Positions 43,227 through 51,236 of a DNA stretch of 64,000 nucleotides are shown piece by piece (position 1 is the first letter of the stretch; the number at the start of each line of letters is the position of its first letter). The position numbers and the translations under genes are program-made. The DNA comes from Ferrovibrio sp046297595 (lineage in GTDB: Bacteria > Pseudomonadota > Alphaproteobacteria > Ferrovibrionales > Ferrovibrionaceae). The DNA lies in contig NZ_JBKBHT010000002.1 of NCBI RefSeq assembly GCF_046297595.1, forward strand, positions 558,001 through 622,000. The letters run 5' to 3'. Under the pieces are notes generated by a model. It saw only the letters and a program-made list of their open reading frames with translations, searched no databases and had not been told where the DNA came from.

Positions 43227-43852
43227 ATTTGCTGCTGCACAGGCGCAAAACCTAGTCGGTGGTGGGGCGAAATGCCGGCGCGCTTCAGCCCGGCCTGGTG
43301 CGCAGCGGTGCCGTAACCCTTGTTGCGGTCCCAGCCATAGGCCGGGTAGCGCAGGTGCAGTTTCGTCATCGCGCGGTCGCGCACCACCTTGGCGACGATG
43401 GAGGCGGCGGCGATGGACAGGCTCAGGGCATCACCATCGACGATGGCGGTGGCCGGGCAGGCCAGGTGCTTCGGGCAATGTTTGCCGTCGACCAGGACAT
43501 GGGCGGGCGTCACGCGTAAAGCCGTCACCGCGCGCTGCATCGCCAGCATGGTGGCGTGAAAGATGTTCAGCTGCGTGATTTCGGCCACGCTGGCGCCGCC
43601 GATGCCGATCACGGCATGGCCCGTCGCAGCCTGCGCACGCAGCGCGGCGAACAGCTTTTCGCGGCGGCCTTCGTTCAGTTTCTTGGAATCGTCGATTCCG
43701 GCCAGCAGCTCGCGGCTGGTCCGGCGCCGGTCCAGGATCACGGCGGCGGCCACCACCGGCCCGGCCAACGGACCGCGGCCGGCCTCGTCCACGCCGCAGA
43801 CCGGTGCATCCGTTGCACCCGCCAGTTTGATTTCCCACGCGAAATCCGGCAT
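43199..43852 (-). CDS. rnhB: Ribonuclease HII
   Basis: This 217-residue nuclease removes RNA from RNA-DNA hybrids and excises misinserted ribonucleotides. It has the catalytic DEDD set: CGVDEAGRGPLAGPVVAAAV (part), VLVDGKHCPKH, and AAASIVAKVVRDRAM, with GISPHHRLGFAP near the end. The ATG at 43852 (MPDFAWEIK) matches the usual N-terminus. An ATG at 43909 would add 19 residues. The stop lies within the ccrM regulatory region. Confidence 0.93.
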   Translation of the reverse strand: MPDFAWEIKLAGATDAPVCGVDEAGRGPLAGPVVAAAVILDRRRTSRELLAGIDDSKKLNEGRREKLFAALRAQAATGHAVIGIGGASVAEITQLNIFHATMLAMQRAVTALRVTPAHVLVDGKHCPKHLACPATAIVDGDALSLSIAAASIVAKVVRDRAMTKLHLRYPAYGWDRNKGYGTAAHQAGLKRAGISPHHRLGFAPVQQQMTLDIELTN

Positions 43853-43978
43853 CCCGGTCTCGTACCCGCCCTGCTTCCGCCACGAAACCGCATTATATCG
43901 CGGGAGCATGGCGCCCGTCTTGCCCGCATCGGCCTCGCTGTGGAAAAGTCGGCCCGTACAGGTGGAGGAATATTCTTG

Positions 43979-44788
43979 ATGAGTGCGGCCCAGCAGTATC
44001 AGCATCACCCCGACGGCGAAATTCTCACCAGCCGCGATGGTGTGGTGTTCCTTATCGGCTTGAACCGGCCGGCCAAGCTGAACGGCTTCACGCCCAAGAT
44101 GCTGCGCGAACTTGCCGCCGCCTATACGGCCTTCGAGGCCGATGTCGAGGCGCGCGTCGCCGTGCTCTATGCCGAAGGGCCGCATTTCACTGCCGGTCTC
44201 GACCTGCCGAAAGTCGCGCCGCTGATGGGCAGCGAAAACCTGCTGGTCGAGCCGGGCCAGATCGATCCCTGCAACAACCTGCCGCCTTTCCGCACCAAGC
44301 CGGTGGTGGCCGCCGTGCAGGGCATCACCTTCACCATCGGCATCGAGCTGATGCTGGCTGCCGATATCGTGGTGGCATCCAGCGATTGCCGTTTCAGCCA
44401 GCTGGAAGTGAAACGTGGCATCATGGCCACCGGCGGCGCCACCATCCGCATGGTCGAGCGCGCCGGCTGGGGCAATGCCATGCGCTATCTGCTCACTGGC
44501 GATGAATTCGATGTCGCCACCGCGCTTCGGCTCGGCTTCGTGCAGGAAGTCACCGAGCCCGGCGGCCAGTTGAAAGAGGCCATGCGCATGGCGCATCGCA
44601 TCGCCGCCCAGGCGCCGCTGGCGGTCAGCGCCACGTTGCGCAACGCCCGCCTTGCCGTGGAGGATGGCCCGGCTGCCGCCGTGGCCGATTTCCATCCGAC
44701 ACAACAGCGCCTGATGGCCAGCGAGGACGTGAAGGAAGGCGTTGCCAGTTTCGTCGAGAAGCGGGCCGCCATGTTCAAGGGGCTTTGA
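43979..44788 (+). CDS. Crotonase/enoyl-CoA hydratase family protein
   Basis: This 269-residue crotonase-fold enzyme has the CoA-binding loop (GPHFTAGLDLPKVA) and the oxyanion-hole element AVQGITFTIGIELMLAADIV. The usual catalytic Glu positions are partly altered: the region KRGIMATGGATIRMV lacks the common pair of Glu. The substrate is thus uncertain; it could be a hydratase or an isomerase. The ATG at 43979 has GGAGGAA upstream. It is the first of two plus-strand genes with the M48 protease four bases downstream. Confidence 0.85.
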   Translation: MSAAQQYQHHPDGEILTSRDGVVFLIGLNRPAKLNGFTPKMLRELAAAYTAFEADVEARVAVLYAEGPHFTAGLDLPKVAPLMGSENLLVEPGQIDPCNNLPPFRTKPVVAAVQGITFTIGIELMLAADIVVASSDCRFSQLEVKRGIMATGGATIRMVERAGWGNAMRYLLTGDEFDVATALRLGFVQEVTEPGGQLKEAMRMAHRIAAQAPLAVSATLRNARLAVEDGPAAAVADFHPTQQRLMASEDVKEGVASFVEKRAAMFKGL

Positions 44789-44792
44789 GACC

Positions 44793-46265
44793 ATGCTCCG
44801 CCGTTTTTTTGCCGTCCTTCTGCTGGCCTGCGGGCTTGCGCTTCCGGCCGCTGTTCCGGACCGGGCGGCGGCGCAGATTTTCATGTCGCCCGAGGATGCG
44901 AAGAAACTCGGCGCGCAGGAGCACCCCAAGGTCCTGAAGGAATTCGGCGGACCCTATGACGATCCGGAGATCGGCGCCTATGTCGCAGGCATCGCCGGGC
45001 GCATCGCCGCCCAGTCGGGCCAGCCGGCCAGCGATTTCACCTTCACCGTGCTCAATTCCCCGGTGGTGAATGCCTTCGCCCTGCCGGGCGGCTACGTCTA
45101 TATCACGCGGGGCACGCTGGCGATCGCCAACAACGAGGCCGAGGCGGCCGGCGTACTGGGGCACGAGATCGGTCACGTCATCGCGCATCATTCCGAGCAG
45201 CGTTACGACAAGTCGGTTTTCACCAATCTGGGCGTCGCGGGAGCATCGATCCTCGGTTCGATCTTCCTGGGTTCAGGCGCCGGCGATCTGATCGGCCAGC
45301 TCGGCAGCGTTGCCGGCGGTGCCTATCTCGCCAGTTTCAGCCGCGAGAACGAACTGGAAGCCGATACCATCGGCGTGAAGCTGCTCGCCCGCGTGGGCTA
45401 TGCGCCCGATGCCCAGGCCGCCTTCCTGCAAAGCTTGAGCGACTACAGCGAGCTGGCGACCAAAATGGCCGGCCAGGCTGGTCGCGATCGCGTGAACGAC
45501 CTGTTTGCTACCCATCCCGGCGGGCCGCAGCGCGTGCGCGAGGCGATGGCGGCGGCCAATGAGTTCCCCGCCAGCCCGGTCTATCGCCGCGACGAATATC
45601 TCGACCGCATCAACGGCATGCTCTATGGCGACGATCCGAAGGAAGGCGTGGTGCGCGGCACCACCTTCATGCATCCCGATCTTCGTCTCAGCTTCTCGGT
45701 ACCCGACGACTGGCGCATTTCCAACAGCAGCGACGCGGTGATCGCCAGCGGCAATGGCGGCAAGCTGCAATTCGACATGGAGCGCGACAAGCGCAAGGTG
45801 CAGGGGTCGCGCAACGCGCTCGACTACCTCACCCGGCTCTGGGTGCCCAACCTGCGCCTTGGCAATGCCGAGGCGATCACGGTGGGCGGCATGCCGGCAG
45901 CCACCGGTTCGGCGCGCGTGCAGATGAAAAGCGGCGGCAGCGCCGATGTGCGTTTCGTCGCCGTCGGTTTTCCCACCGATGCGATCCTGCGTTTCGTAAT
46001 TATCGCGCCGGCCGGCGGCCTGAGCAAAATCGAACCGGCCATGATCCGCAGCGTGAACACGCTGAAATACCTCTCCGAGGCCGAGGCGAAGGCGATCAAG
46101 CCGCTGCGGCTGAAAATCGTGCCGGTGCGGCAGGGCGACACGGTGGAGAAATTCGCCGAACAGCTTCCCTTCGGCCGTTTCAAGCTGGAGCAGTTCCGTG
46201 TGCTCAACGGCCTGCGCGAAGGGGAGACGATCAAGCCGGGTGAACGGGTCAAGCTGGTGGAGTGA
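44793..46265 (+). CDS. M48 family metalloprotease with C-terminal LysM-like region
   Basis: This 490-residue exported zinc protease has a signal peptide (about residues 1-27). The zinc site is His124 and His128 in GHEIGHVIAHH, with a third ligand in RENELEADTIG. The BepA/LoiP-like core is followed by a region of unknown fold (about 300-430) and a C-terminal LysM-like segment (VRQGDTVEKFAEQLP, FRVLNGLREGETIKPGERVKL, partly quoted). It probably acts in periplasmic quality control of outer-membrane proteins. It is coupled to the crotonase gene. Confidence 0.87.
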   Translation: MLRRFFAVLLLACGLALPAAVPDRAAAQIFMSPEDAKKLGAQEHPKVLKEFGGPYDDPEIGAYVAGIAGRIAAQSGQPASDFTFTVLNSPVVNAFALPGGYVYITRGTLAIANNEAEAAGVLGHEIGHVIAHHSEQRYDKSVFTNLGVAGASILGSIFLGSGAGDLIGQLGSVAGGAYLASFSRENELEADTIGVKLLARVGYAPDAQAAFLQSLSDYSELATKMAGQAGRDRVNDLFATHPGGPQRVREAMAAANEFPASPVYRRDEYLDRINGMLYGDDPKEGVVRGTTFMHPDLRLSFSVPDDWRISNSSDAVIASGNGGKLQFDMERDKRKVQGSRNALDYLTRLWVPNLRLGNAEAITVGGMPAATGSARVQMKSGGSADVRFVAVGFPTDAILRFVIIAPAGGLSKIEPAMIRSVNTLKYLSEAEAKAIKPLRLKIVPVRQGDTVEKFAEQLPFGRFKLEQFRVLNGLREGETIKPGERVKLVE

Positions 46266-46281
46266 TCGAGCTGATCATTTT

Positions 46282-47175
46282 TCAACGCATATTAAATGCG
46301 ATATTCGACAAAATGTAAGCTCGAACATCTATATCTGGGACAGGCAGGATGATATCGAAAGCTGGTGCAATATCGCCTAGACTGGCTTGTAATTGTGCAA
46401 TTACCAGACGCGTTCCGATCGGCATGTTTTTGGCCATGCCGGCTGCTTCCGTTATGAGGGTGTAATCGCCAAGGATGTAAGCAATCTCTGCCAGCGCCTG
46501 AGCGGATTCGCTTTTGTTCTTTGCATCACGTGCGGCTGTGACTGCCTCATCGGCAATGGCCTTGTTGTTGTGTCGAGCAGCAATTCTGGAAAGTCCGCTA
46601 GCTTTTAAAATCACTGGGGCGGCACGCAGAAGTTCTAGGGACTTCTGCATATGTCTGTCGCCTTCCTCGTAGGCAGCAATATAGCTGTAGACTCGGGTTC
46701 GAAAGCCGGTTGGTGGCATGGTTTCAGCGATTGCTGCCGCGCGTTCAGTCTGGCCTGCGCGGGCCAATGCTTCTGCGACGCCTTGCTTTGCAAGGTTTTT
46801 TTGATCCTCGGTTGTGAGCTTCTGAAGGATAATATTGGCCTGATCGAACAGGGCGTCGTCACGCGTCACTTCAGCAATACGGGCAATGGCAACCGCCTGC
46901 AGGGCAGCTTCCGGAATCGATGATGCCAAGGCTAGCCCGTCTTTTACTTGTCCCAGTTTGGCAATGGCAGGTGCAAGGAAGGACAAGCTACCGCTTACAT
47001 GAAACGGATGAGTTTGCTTCTGTACGGTGTCAAATGCAATGAGAGTAACGCAGCTGCGGTGTGGTTGTTGCCTGCAGCGATCTTCAATCGGCTGGGCAGT
47101 TGTCGACGCGATAAATAATGGCATGAGAAGCGCGGTAGCAATCAGCGCGATAGCGGAGTATGTAGAGCAGCGCAT
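46282..47175 (-). CDS. Exported helical-repeat protein, low GC, unknown
   Basis: This 297-residue protein has a signal peptide (SAIALIATALLMPLFIASTTAQ) followed by two Cys close together (DRCRQQPHRSC). A series of TPR-like or similar helical pairs follows, rich in Ala (LALASSIPEAALQAVAIARIAE, part; AEALARAGQTERAAAIAE; ALAEIAYILGD). It is probably periplasmic. GC content is about 48% over the gene, against about 65% in flanking genes, which suggests later acquisition. It is convergent with the M48 gene and 54 bases downstream of rpoH. I do not recognise a named family. Confidence 0.65.
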   Translation of the reverse strand: MRCSTYSAIALIATALLMPLFIASTTAQPIEDRCRQQPHRSCVTLIAFDTVQKQTHPFHVSGSLSFLAPAIAKLGQVKDGLALASSIPEAALQAVAIARIAEVTRDDALFDQANIILQKLTTEDQKNLAKQGVAEALARAGQTERAAAIAETMPPTGFRTRVYSYIAAYEEGDRHMQKSLELLRAAPVILKASGLSRIAARHNNKAIADEAVTAARDAKNKSESAQALAEIAYILGDYTLITEAAGMAKNMPIGTRLVIAQLQASLGDIAPAFDIILPVPDIDVRAYILSNIAFNMR

Positions 47176-47229
47176 AGTTCAAATCCCTCTGTTTAAATCT
47201 AGGCAGAGGAATATCGAAAGCGCAATGAC

Positions 47230-48150
47230 TCACACCTGGTTCGGCTGCAGTCCCGGCACATCGCCCAGATGGCGGCGCAGGCGTTTCAGGGCCTGGTGCT
47301 CCAGCTGCCGCACGCGTTCCTTCGAGATGCCGAGCTTGATGCCCAGCCGCTCCAGCGTCACGTTGCCCTCGCTGTAGAAGCGCGCCTGCACGATCATGCG
47401 TTCGCGCTCGGGCAGGGCGGCCAGGGCCTCGCCCAGCCAGCGGCTGCGCAATCTTGCGTCGCGCTGGGTGATGGTCGTTTCCTCGGGATTGGGGCGGTCG
47501 TCCACCAGCAGGTCCTGCCAGTCGGTCTCGCCATCCTCGCCGATCACGGCATTCAGCGAGCGGTCGCTGGCCGCCAGCCGGCTTTCCATGTGCAGCACAT
47601 CGTGTTCGCTGACATTGAGCTGGCGGGCGAGCTGGCGCCGGCCTTCGGCGGTCAACGCGTCGCGGCCGCCGCGCTCGATCTTGGCGCGCAGGCGCCGCAA
47701 ATTGAAGAACAGTGATTTATGCGCCGCCGTTGTGCCGGTGCGCACGATCGACCAGTTGCGCAGCACGAAGTCCTGAATCGCGGCGCGGATCCACCAGGCC
47801 GCATAGGTGGCGAACCGCACGCCGCGTGCGGGCTCGAAGCGGGCCGCGGCCTGCATCAGGCCAAGGTTGCCTTCCTGGATCAGGTCGTTCAGCGGCAGGC
47901 CGTAATGCCGGAAACGCACGGCGGTCGATATCACCAGCCGCATATGTGGCGCCACCAGCTTGTGCAGGGCGGTCTGGTTCTGGGTCTCGCGCCAGGCGCT
48001 GGCGAGTTCGGCTTCCTCTTCGGGCGACAGCAGCGGCAGCCGCATCGCGCGGCGCACGAAGGCGCGGTCGCTGGCTTCCGACGAAGGGGAGGTCCGGGAC
48101 GCGGCGGCGGGGGAGGACGTCCGTTCCGCGTGATTGCGCTCTGGGGTCAT
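47230..48150 (-). CDS. rpoH: RNA polymerase sigma-32 factor (RpoH-type)
   Basis: This 306-residue sigma-70 family member has region 2 (PLNDLIQEGNLGLMQAAARFEP, part; FATYAAWWIRAAIQDFVLRNW, part), the RpoH box HKSLFFNLRRLR, and region 4 with a helix-turn-helix (TLERLGIKLGISKERVRQLE). It directs heat-shock or envelope/oxidative stress transcription. Alphaproteobacteria often have several RpoH copies, and which this is cannot be told. The ATG at 48150 has GAGG six bases upstream. Confidence 0.9.
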   Translation of the reverse strand: MTPERNHAERTSSPAAASRTSPSSEASDRAFVRRAMRLPLLSPEEEAELASAWRETQNQTALHKLVAPHMRLVISTAVRFRHYGLPLNDLIQEGNLGLMQAAARFEPARGVRFATYAAWWIRAAIQDFVLRNWSIVRTGTTAAHKSLFFNLRRLRAKIERGGRDALTAEGRRQLARQLNVSEHDVLHMESRLAASDRSLNAVIGEDGETDWQDLLVDDRPNPEETTITQRDARLRSRWLGEALAALPERERMIVQARFYSEGNVTLERLGIKLGISKERVRQLEHQALKRLRRHLGDVPGLQPNQV

Positions 48151-48223
48151 GGCAGCCTCGCTGGTCTGCCAATTCTACGCCCTTCGCGACCCGGCGGATC
48201 ACCTCACGCTTGCGTGTGGGCTG

Positions 48224-48835
48224 TCACGCTGTCGTGAACGCGGGGCTGGGCAGTTTCGTCCTGGCATGAGGCGGGCGCCATGGACCCGCGATATTGCTGC
48301 ATAAAAACCGCGTCACGCGGCCTTCGGCATCACAGAGTGGTAACATGATACGCTGCCACGATTCCACGGCCACATGGGGCGGCGGAAAGTGGTGGGTATA
48401 GAGCGATTCCCGCCGCAGGCTGGCGGCGCGGTAAAGGGCACGGAAAAACAGCGACACGTAATTGCCGCCGTCGATCTCAGAGATGCGCCGGCCTGTCATA
48501 TCGGCGCCATAGGTCTCGGCCACCCGGGTGCCATAAAGCCGGAATACGCCATCCCAGCCGTCGTCGACCATGTCGATCAGTACGATATGGCCCAGCGCGG
48601 GCTTCATACCAAAGGGAGATATGCTGTCGACGGGCGGCAGATCCGTGCCGTTGCGCAGGTTCTGCCAGTAGTCGATCAGGAACGCGATCTGGGGGCAGTC
48701 GCAGACGGTCCGCTCGGGCGACCAGACCAGGGCCTCCAGCCGCGCGCCGCGCTCGGCGAAATAATTGGTGAGCAGATCGTGCCGGTCGGCCAGCAGGGCG
48801 TCGACAAGGGAGTGCAGGGTGGCGCGCTCGTTCAT
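48224..48835 (-). CDS. Single-domain PAS protein (PAS_5 family)
   Basis: This 203-residue protein has an N-terminal extension of about 45 residues, then a PAS_5 domain. Elements include IAFLIDYWQNLRNGTDLPPVD, GHIVLIDMVDDG, VFRLYGTRVAETYGADMTGRRI (part) and a final strand ESWQRIMLPLCDAEGRVTRFL (part). It is another paralogue of the PAS gene at 10027. The ATG at 48835 is chosen over a TTG at 48841. It sits between the phosphatase-like gene and rpoH on the same strand. Confidence 0.8.
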   Translation of the reverse strand: MNERATLHSLVDALLADRHDLLTNYFAERGARLEALVWSPERTVCDCPQIAFLIDYWQNLRNGTDLPPVDSISPFGMKPALGHIVLIDMVDDGWDGVFRLYGTRVAETYGADMTGRRISEIDGGNYVSLFFRALYRAASLRRESLYTHHFPPPHVAVESWQRIMLPLCDAEGRVTRFLCSNIAGPWRPPHARTKLPSPAFTTA

Positions 48836-48901
48836 GTTCAAGCCATAGCAAGATGCCGGGGCTTCATCCAGAGGTGTTGGCGCGGTATCGTCGAGAAGAT
48901 A

Positions 48902-49792
48902 TCAGATGGCAAAACTCTCAACGATAGCGCCGTCGAGCGAGAAGCAGGCCACGTTGAGCGGTCCGCCAAAGCCGGCGCCACCGTCGAGGCAGCAGGTGAA
49001 GGCATCCAGATGTGCGCCCTCGCCGCGGGGGTTGCCGCCGCTGACCACACGGCGGAAACCACCATAGGGCTGGGTGAAATTGCGGAAGGCCGGCGACCCC
49101 CACCATAGCTGGTCCGATTGCGTGGCCAGCGGCACGGTGGGATCGATGCCGGCATGCACGAACAGCAATTCGCCGCCGACCGTGTAAGCGGCCCGGCGGA
49201 AGCAGCCGAACAGGTCGTCATGGCCGGGATGTTTGCGGATGGCGGCGCGCAGGCTGTTGGTCCAGCGGCTGATGCCCGCCGCGCCCTCGCGCAGGATGCC
49301 GCGCACCTGGGCCGGGTCCATGCCATAGCCGCGCAGCACCGGCTCCAGCCCATGACGCAACATCCAGTCGAACACCTCGCCGGGGCCGGGCGCGAACTGG
49401 ATCTGCAGCAGCTTGCGCCACATCTCCTCCTGCGCGCCGCGCAGATAGACGATGTCTCCGGGTTCGGCGCCGGGCAGGCAGAGGAAATCTCGCCGGAAGG
49501 CCAGCAGCTCATCGAGGGTTTCGACGGTGGCCCGGCCCTGGCCGATCATGTTGCCCAGATAGACCAGGCGATCGCCAGGCAGCAGCCGCGCGGCCAGTTC
49601 GTTATGGGCCTCGCGCAGGCGGTCGATTTCGGCATGAATGGCCGCCACGGCCCAGACGCGCCGACTGTGATGAAGAACGGCAAAGGCCTCGGAAGAGGTC
49701 GCTGCCGAAGAAGACGCAGCAGGGGCGGGCGCGGCAGGAGGAGGCGCGGCGGGGTCGCCGGAAGAGGCGGAAGCGGGATACAGCGCGGACAA
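48902..49792 (-). CDS. Degenerate metallophosphoesterase (pseudo-phosphatase)
   Basis: This 296-residue protein has the fold of PPP-type Ser/Thr phosphatases, but the metal site is largely lost. Motif I is AAIHA (residues 50-54, normal GDIHG; only His53 kept). Motif II is GNMIGQG (80-86, normal GDxxDRG). Motif III is GAQE (119-122, normal GNHE). Only LLFVHAGIDP remains near the C-terminal part. It probably works as a binding protein. The TTG at 49792 follows TTAGGGAC. A TTG at 49831 is less likely, as it lies in a terminator hairpin. The N-terminal 35 residues are Pro/Ala/Ser-rich. Confidence 0.7.
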   Translation of the reverse strand: MSALYPASASSGDPAAPPPAAPAPAASSSAATSSEAFAVLHHSRRVWAVAAIHAEIDRLREAHNELAARLLPGDRLVYLGNMIGQGRATVETLDELLAFRRDFLCLPGAEPGDIVYLRGAQEEMWRKLLQIQFAPGPGEVFDWMLRHGLEPVLRGYGMDPAQVRGILREGAAGISRWTNSLRAAIRKHPGHDDLFGCFRRAAYTVGGELLFVHAGIDPTVPLATQSDQLWWGSPAFRNFTQPYGGFRRVVSGGNPRGEGAHLDAFTCCLDGGAGFGGPLNVACFSLDGAIVESFAI

Positions 49793-49814
49793 GTCCCTAA
49801 CGAATCGGCCAGTG

Positions 49815-49850
49815 AAAAGCGGGTCCGGCAACCGATGCTACCGGACCCGC
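49815..49850 (-). terminator. Intrinsic terminator after carD
   Basis: A perfect 10-bp stem GCGGGTCCGG/CCGGACCCGC (49819-49828 and 49841-49850) has a 12-base loop and is followed by TTTT on the minus strand. It lies about 70 bases past the carD stop and directly before the phosphatase-like gene. Confidence 0.7.
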
Positions 49851-49917
49851 TGGGGAATGCGAAGCGAAAAGCCGTGTGATTTTTTCGCGCCCGGTGTGAT
49901 CGGTCCAGGCGCGCGGG

Positions 49918-50892
49918 TCACGCGATCTTGAGAATCTTTTCCAGCTTCTTGGTGGCGGAATCCTCGTCGATCCGCTCCACGGCAGCCAGTTCGCGCACTA
50001 GGCGGTCCAGCGCCGATTCATAAATCTGGCGCTCGGAATAGCTTTGGTCGGGCTGGCCTGCATTGCGGTGCAGGTCGCGCACCACCTCGGCGATCGAGAC
50101 CGGATCGCCTGAGTTGATCTTTGCCTCGTATTCCTGGGCGCGGCGGCTCCACATGGCGCGCTTGATGCGGGCGCGGCCCTTCAGTGTATCGAGCGCGGTG
50201 CGCATCTTCTGCGGCGAGCTGAGCTTGCGGATGCCCACCGAATTCACCTTCGACAGCGGCACGCGCACGGTCATCTTGTCGCGCTCGAACTCCACCACCA
50301 TCAGGTCGAGTTCGAAACCGGCGATCATCTGCCGCTCGATGCGCAGGATCTTGCCCACGCCATGGGTCGGATACACGACATGGTCGCCGGCGGCGAAATC
50401 CACCTTCACCTTGGCCGGCACCGGCTTGAGCTGGATCGGCTTCTGCTGCTGCACCGGCTTGGGTTCGGCAGCCGCCGGCTTCACCGGCTGCGGCAGCGGC
50501 CGCGACGGCGGGGCCGAGACGGCCATCGGCTTCGAAGGCCGCACAGGTGCAGGGGCTGCCTTGGTGGCGGGTTTTGCGGCCGGTTTGGCTTCGACCTTTT
50601 TCTTCGTCGCGGCTGCTGCTGCCGGCTTGGCGGCTGGTTTCGGGGTTGCCGGCTTCGCAGCCGGTTTGGCCGCGGCCTTGGGGGCGGGGGCCTTGGCCGC
50701 GGGTTTGGCCTTGACCGGGGCCGCCTTGGCGGTGGGTTTCGCGGCCGGTTTGGCCGGGGCCTTTGCCTTCACCGTGGCCGGCTTCTTCGTCGCGGCCGCC
50801 CGGGCCGCCACCTTGGCAGCAGGCTTGGCCGCCGGCTTCTTGCCGGCCGGGCTCTTTTTGCTCACAGGGGCTTTCTTTGCGGCTTTGGTCAC
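49918..50892 (-). CDS. carD: CarD family transcriptional regulator with histone H1-like N-terminal tail
   Basis: This 324-residue protein ends in a CarD/CdnL domain (residues 165-324: FAAGDHVVYPTHGVGKILRIE (part), VRVPLSKVNSVGIRKLSS) that binds the RNA polymerase beta subunit and stabilises open promoter complexes. Residues 1-164 are almost only Lys, Ala and Pro in KPAAKPA-type repeats, like histone H1 tails, and could bind DNA. Caulobacter CdnL lacks such a long tail. The GTG at 50892 has GAGGG six bases upstream. Its location next to fdxA is conserved. Confidence 0.93.
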   Translation of the reverse strand: MTKAAKKAPVSKKSPAGKKPAAKPAAKVAARAAATKKPATVKAKAPAKPAAKPTAKAAPVKAKPAAKAPAPKAAAKPAAKPATPKPAAKPAAAAATKKKVEAKPAAKPATKAAPAPVRPSKPMAVSAPPSRPLPQPVKPAAAEPKPVQQQKPIQLKPVPAKVKVDFAAGDHVVYPTHGVGKILRIERQMIAGFELDLMVVEFERDKMTVRVPLSKVNSVGIRKLSSPQKMRTALDTLKGRARIKRAMWSRRAQEYEAKINSGDPVSIAEVVRDLHRNAGQPDQSYSERQIYESALDRLVRELAAVERIDEDSATKKLEKILKIA

Positions 50893-51236
50893 TGGCCACC
50901 CTCGCTTCTTGTCAAATCCATCCGGCCTGTTGTGCCCCTATCGGGAAGAGCCGGTCCGGCCAAATACGGGACTGTCAGGGTCCTGGGACCCTGTGCAAAA
51001 TCCGCGCTGGTCGAAACCAATCTCTCGGGCGCAACCCAAAGCTGCAATTTATGGTCCGCAGTTCAGGAGCCGGTCCCACCCACCCGGCATGATGGCCGGA
51101 TGAGGTTATTGTTCCGTTACATAATATACCACAGCCCGGACGGGGTGGACAGCAATGAACAGGACGGGCAACCCATTTGGATTACCCTCTATGGTAGAAA
51201 TCTGCTGTATCGGGCTGGCTGCAGCCCGACGGAGGC
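50893..51236. other. Intergenic region between carD and fdxA
   Basis: I see no gene here. It holds the carD upstream region. An 18-bp dyad CAGGGTCC-TG-GGACCCTG lies at 50976-50993, 84 bases before the carD start. A hairpin TCGGGCTG-GCTG-CAGCCCGA at 51210-51229 lies just after fdxA without a U-run and may slow or end transcription. An AT-rich stretch (51110-51140) may hold promoter elements. Confidence 0.5.
50976..50993. promoter_or_regulatory. 18-bp inverted repeat upstream of carD
   Basis: CAGGGTCC and GGACCCTG are perfect inverted arms separated by two bases. The loop is too short for a stable hairpin, so a protein-binding dyad is more likely. It lies 84 bases upstream of the carD GTG. The regulator is unknown. 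Confidence 0.35.

Noticed and set aside
46263..46282. Terminator TGATC-GAGCT-GATCATTTTT after the M48 gene
   Set aside because: The stem is only five AT/GC-mixed pairs, so I do not list it as a feature, although weak termination is possible.
50500..50890. Tandem-repeat-like DNA in carD considered as a direct repeat or CRISPR-like array
   Set aside because: It is the coding sequence of the Lys/Ala/Pro-rich tail. Units are irregular and without spacers of constant length.
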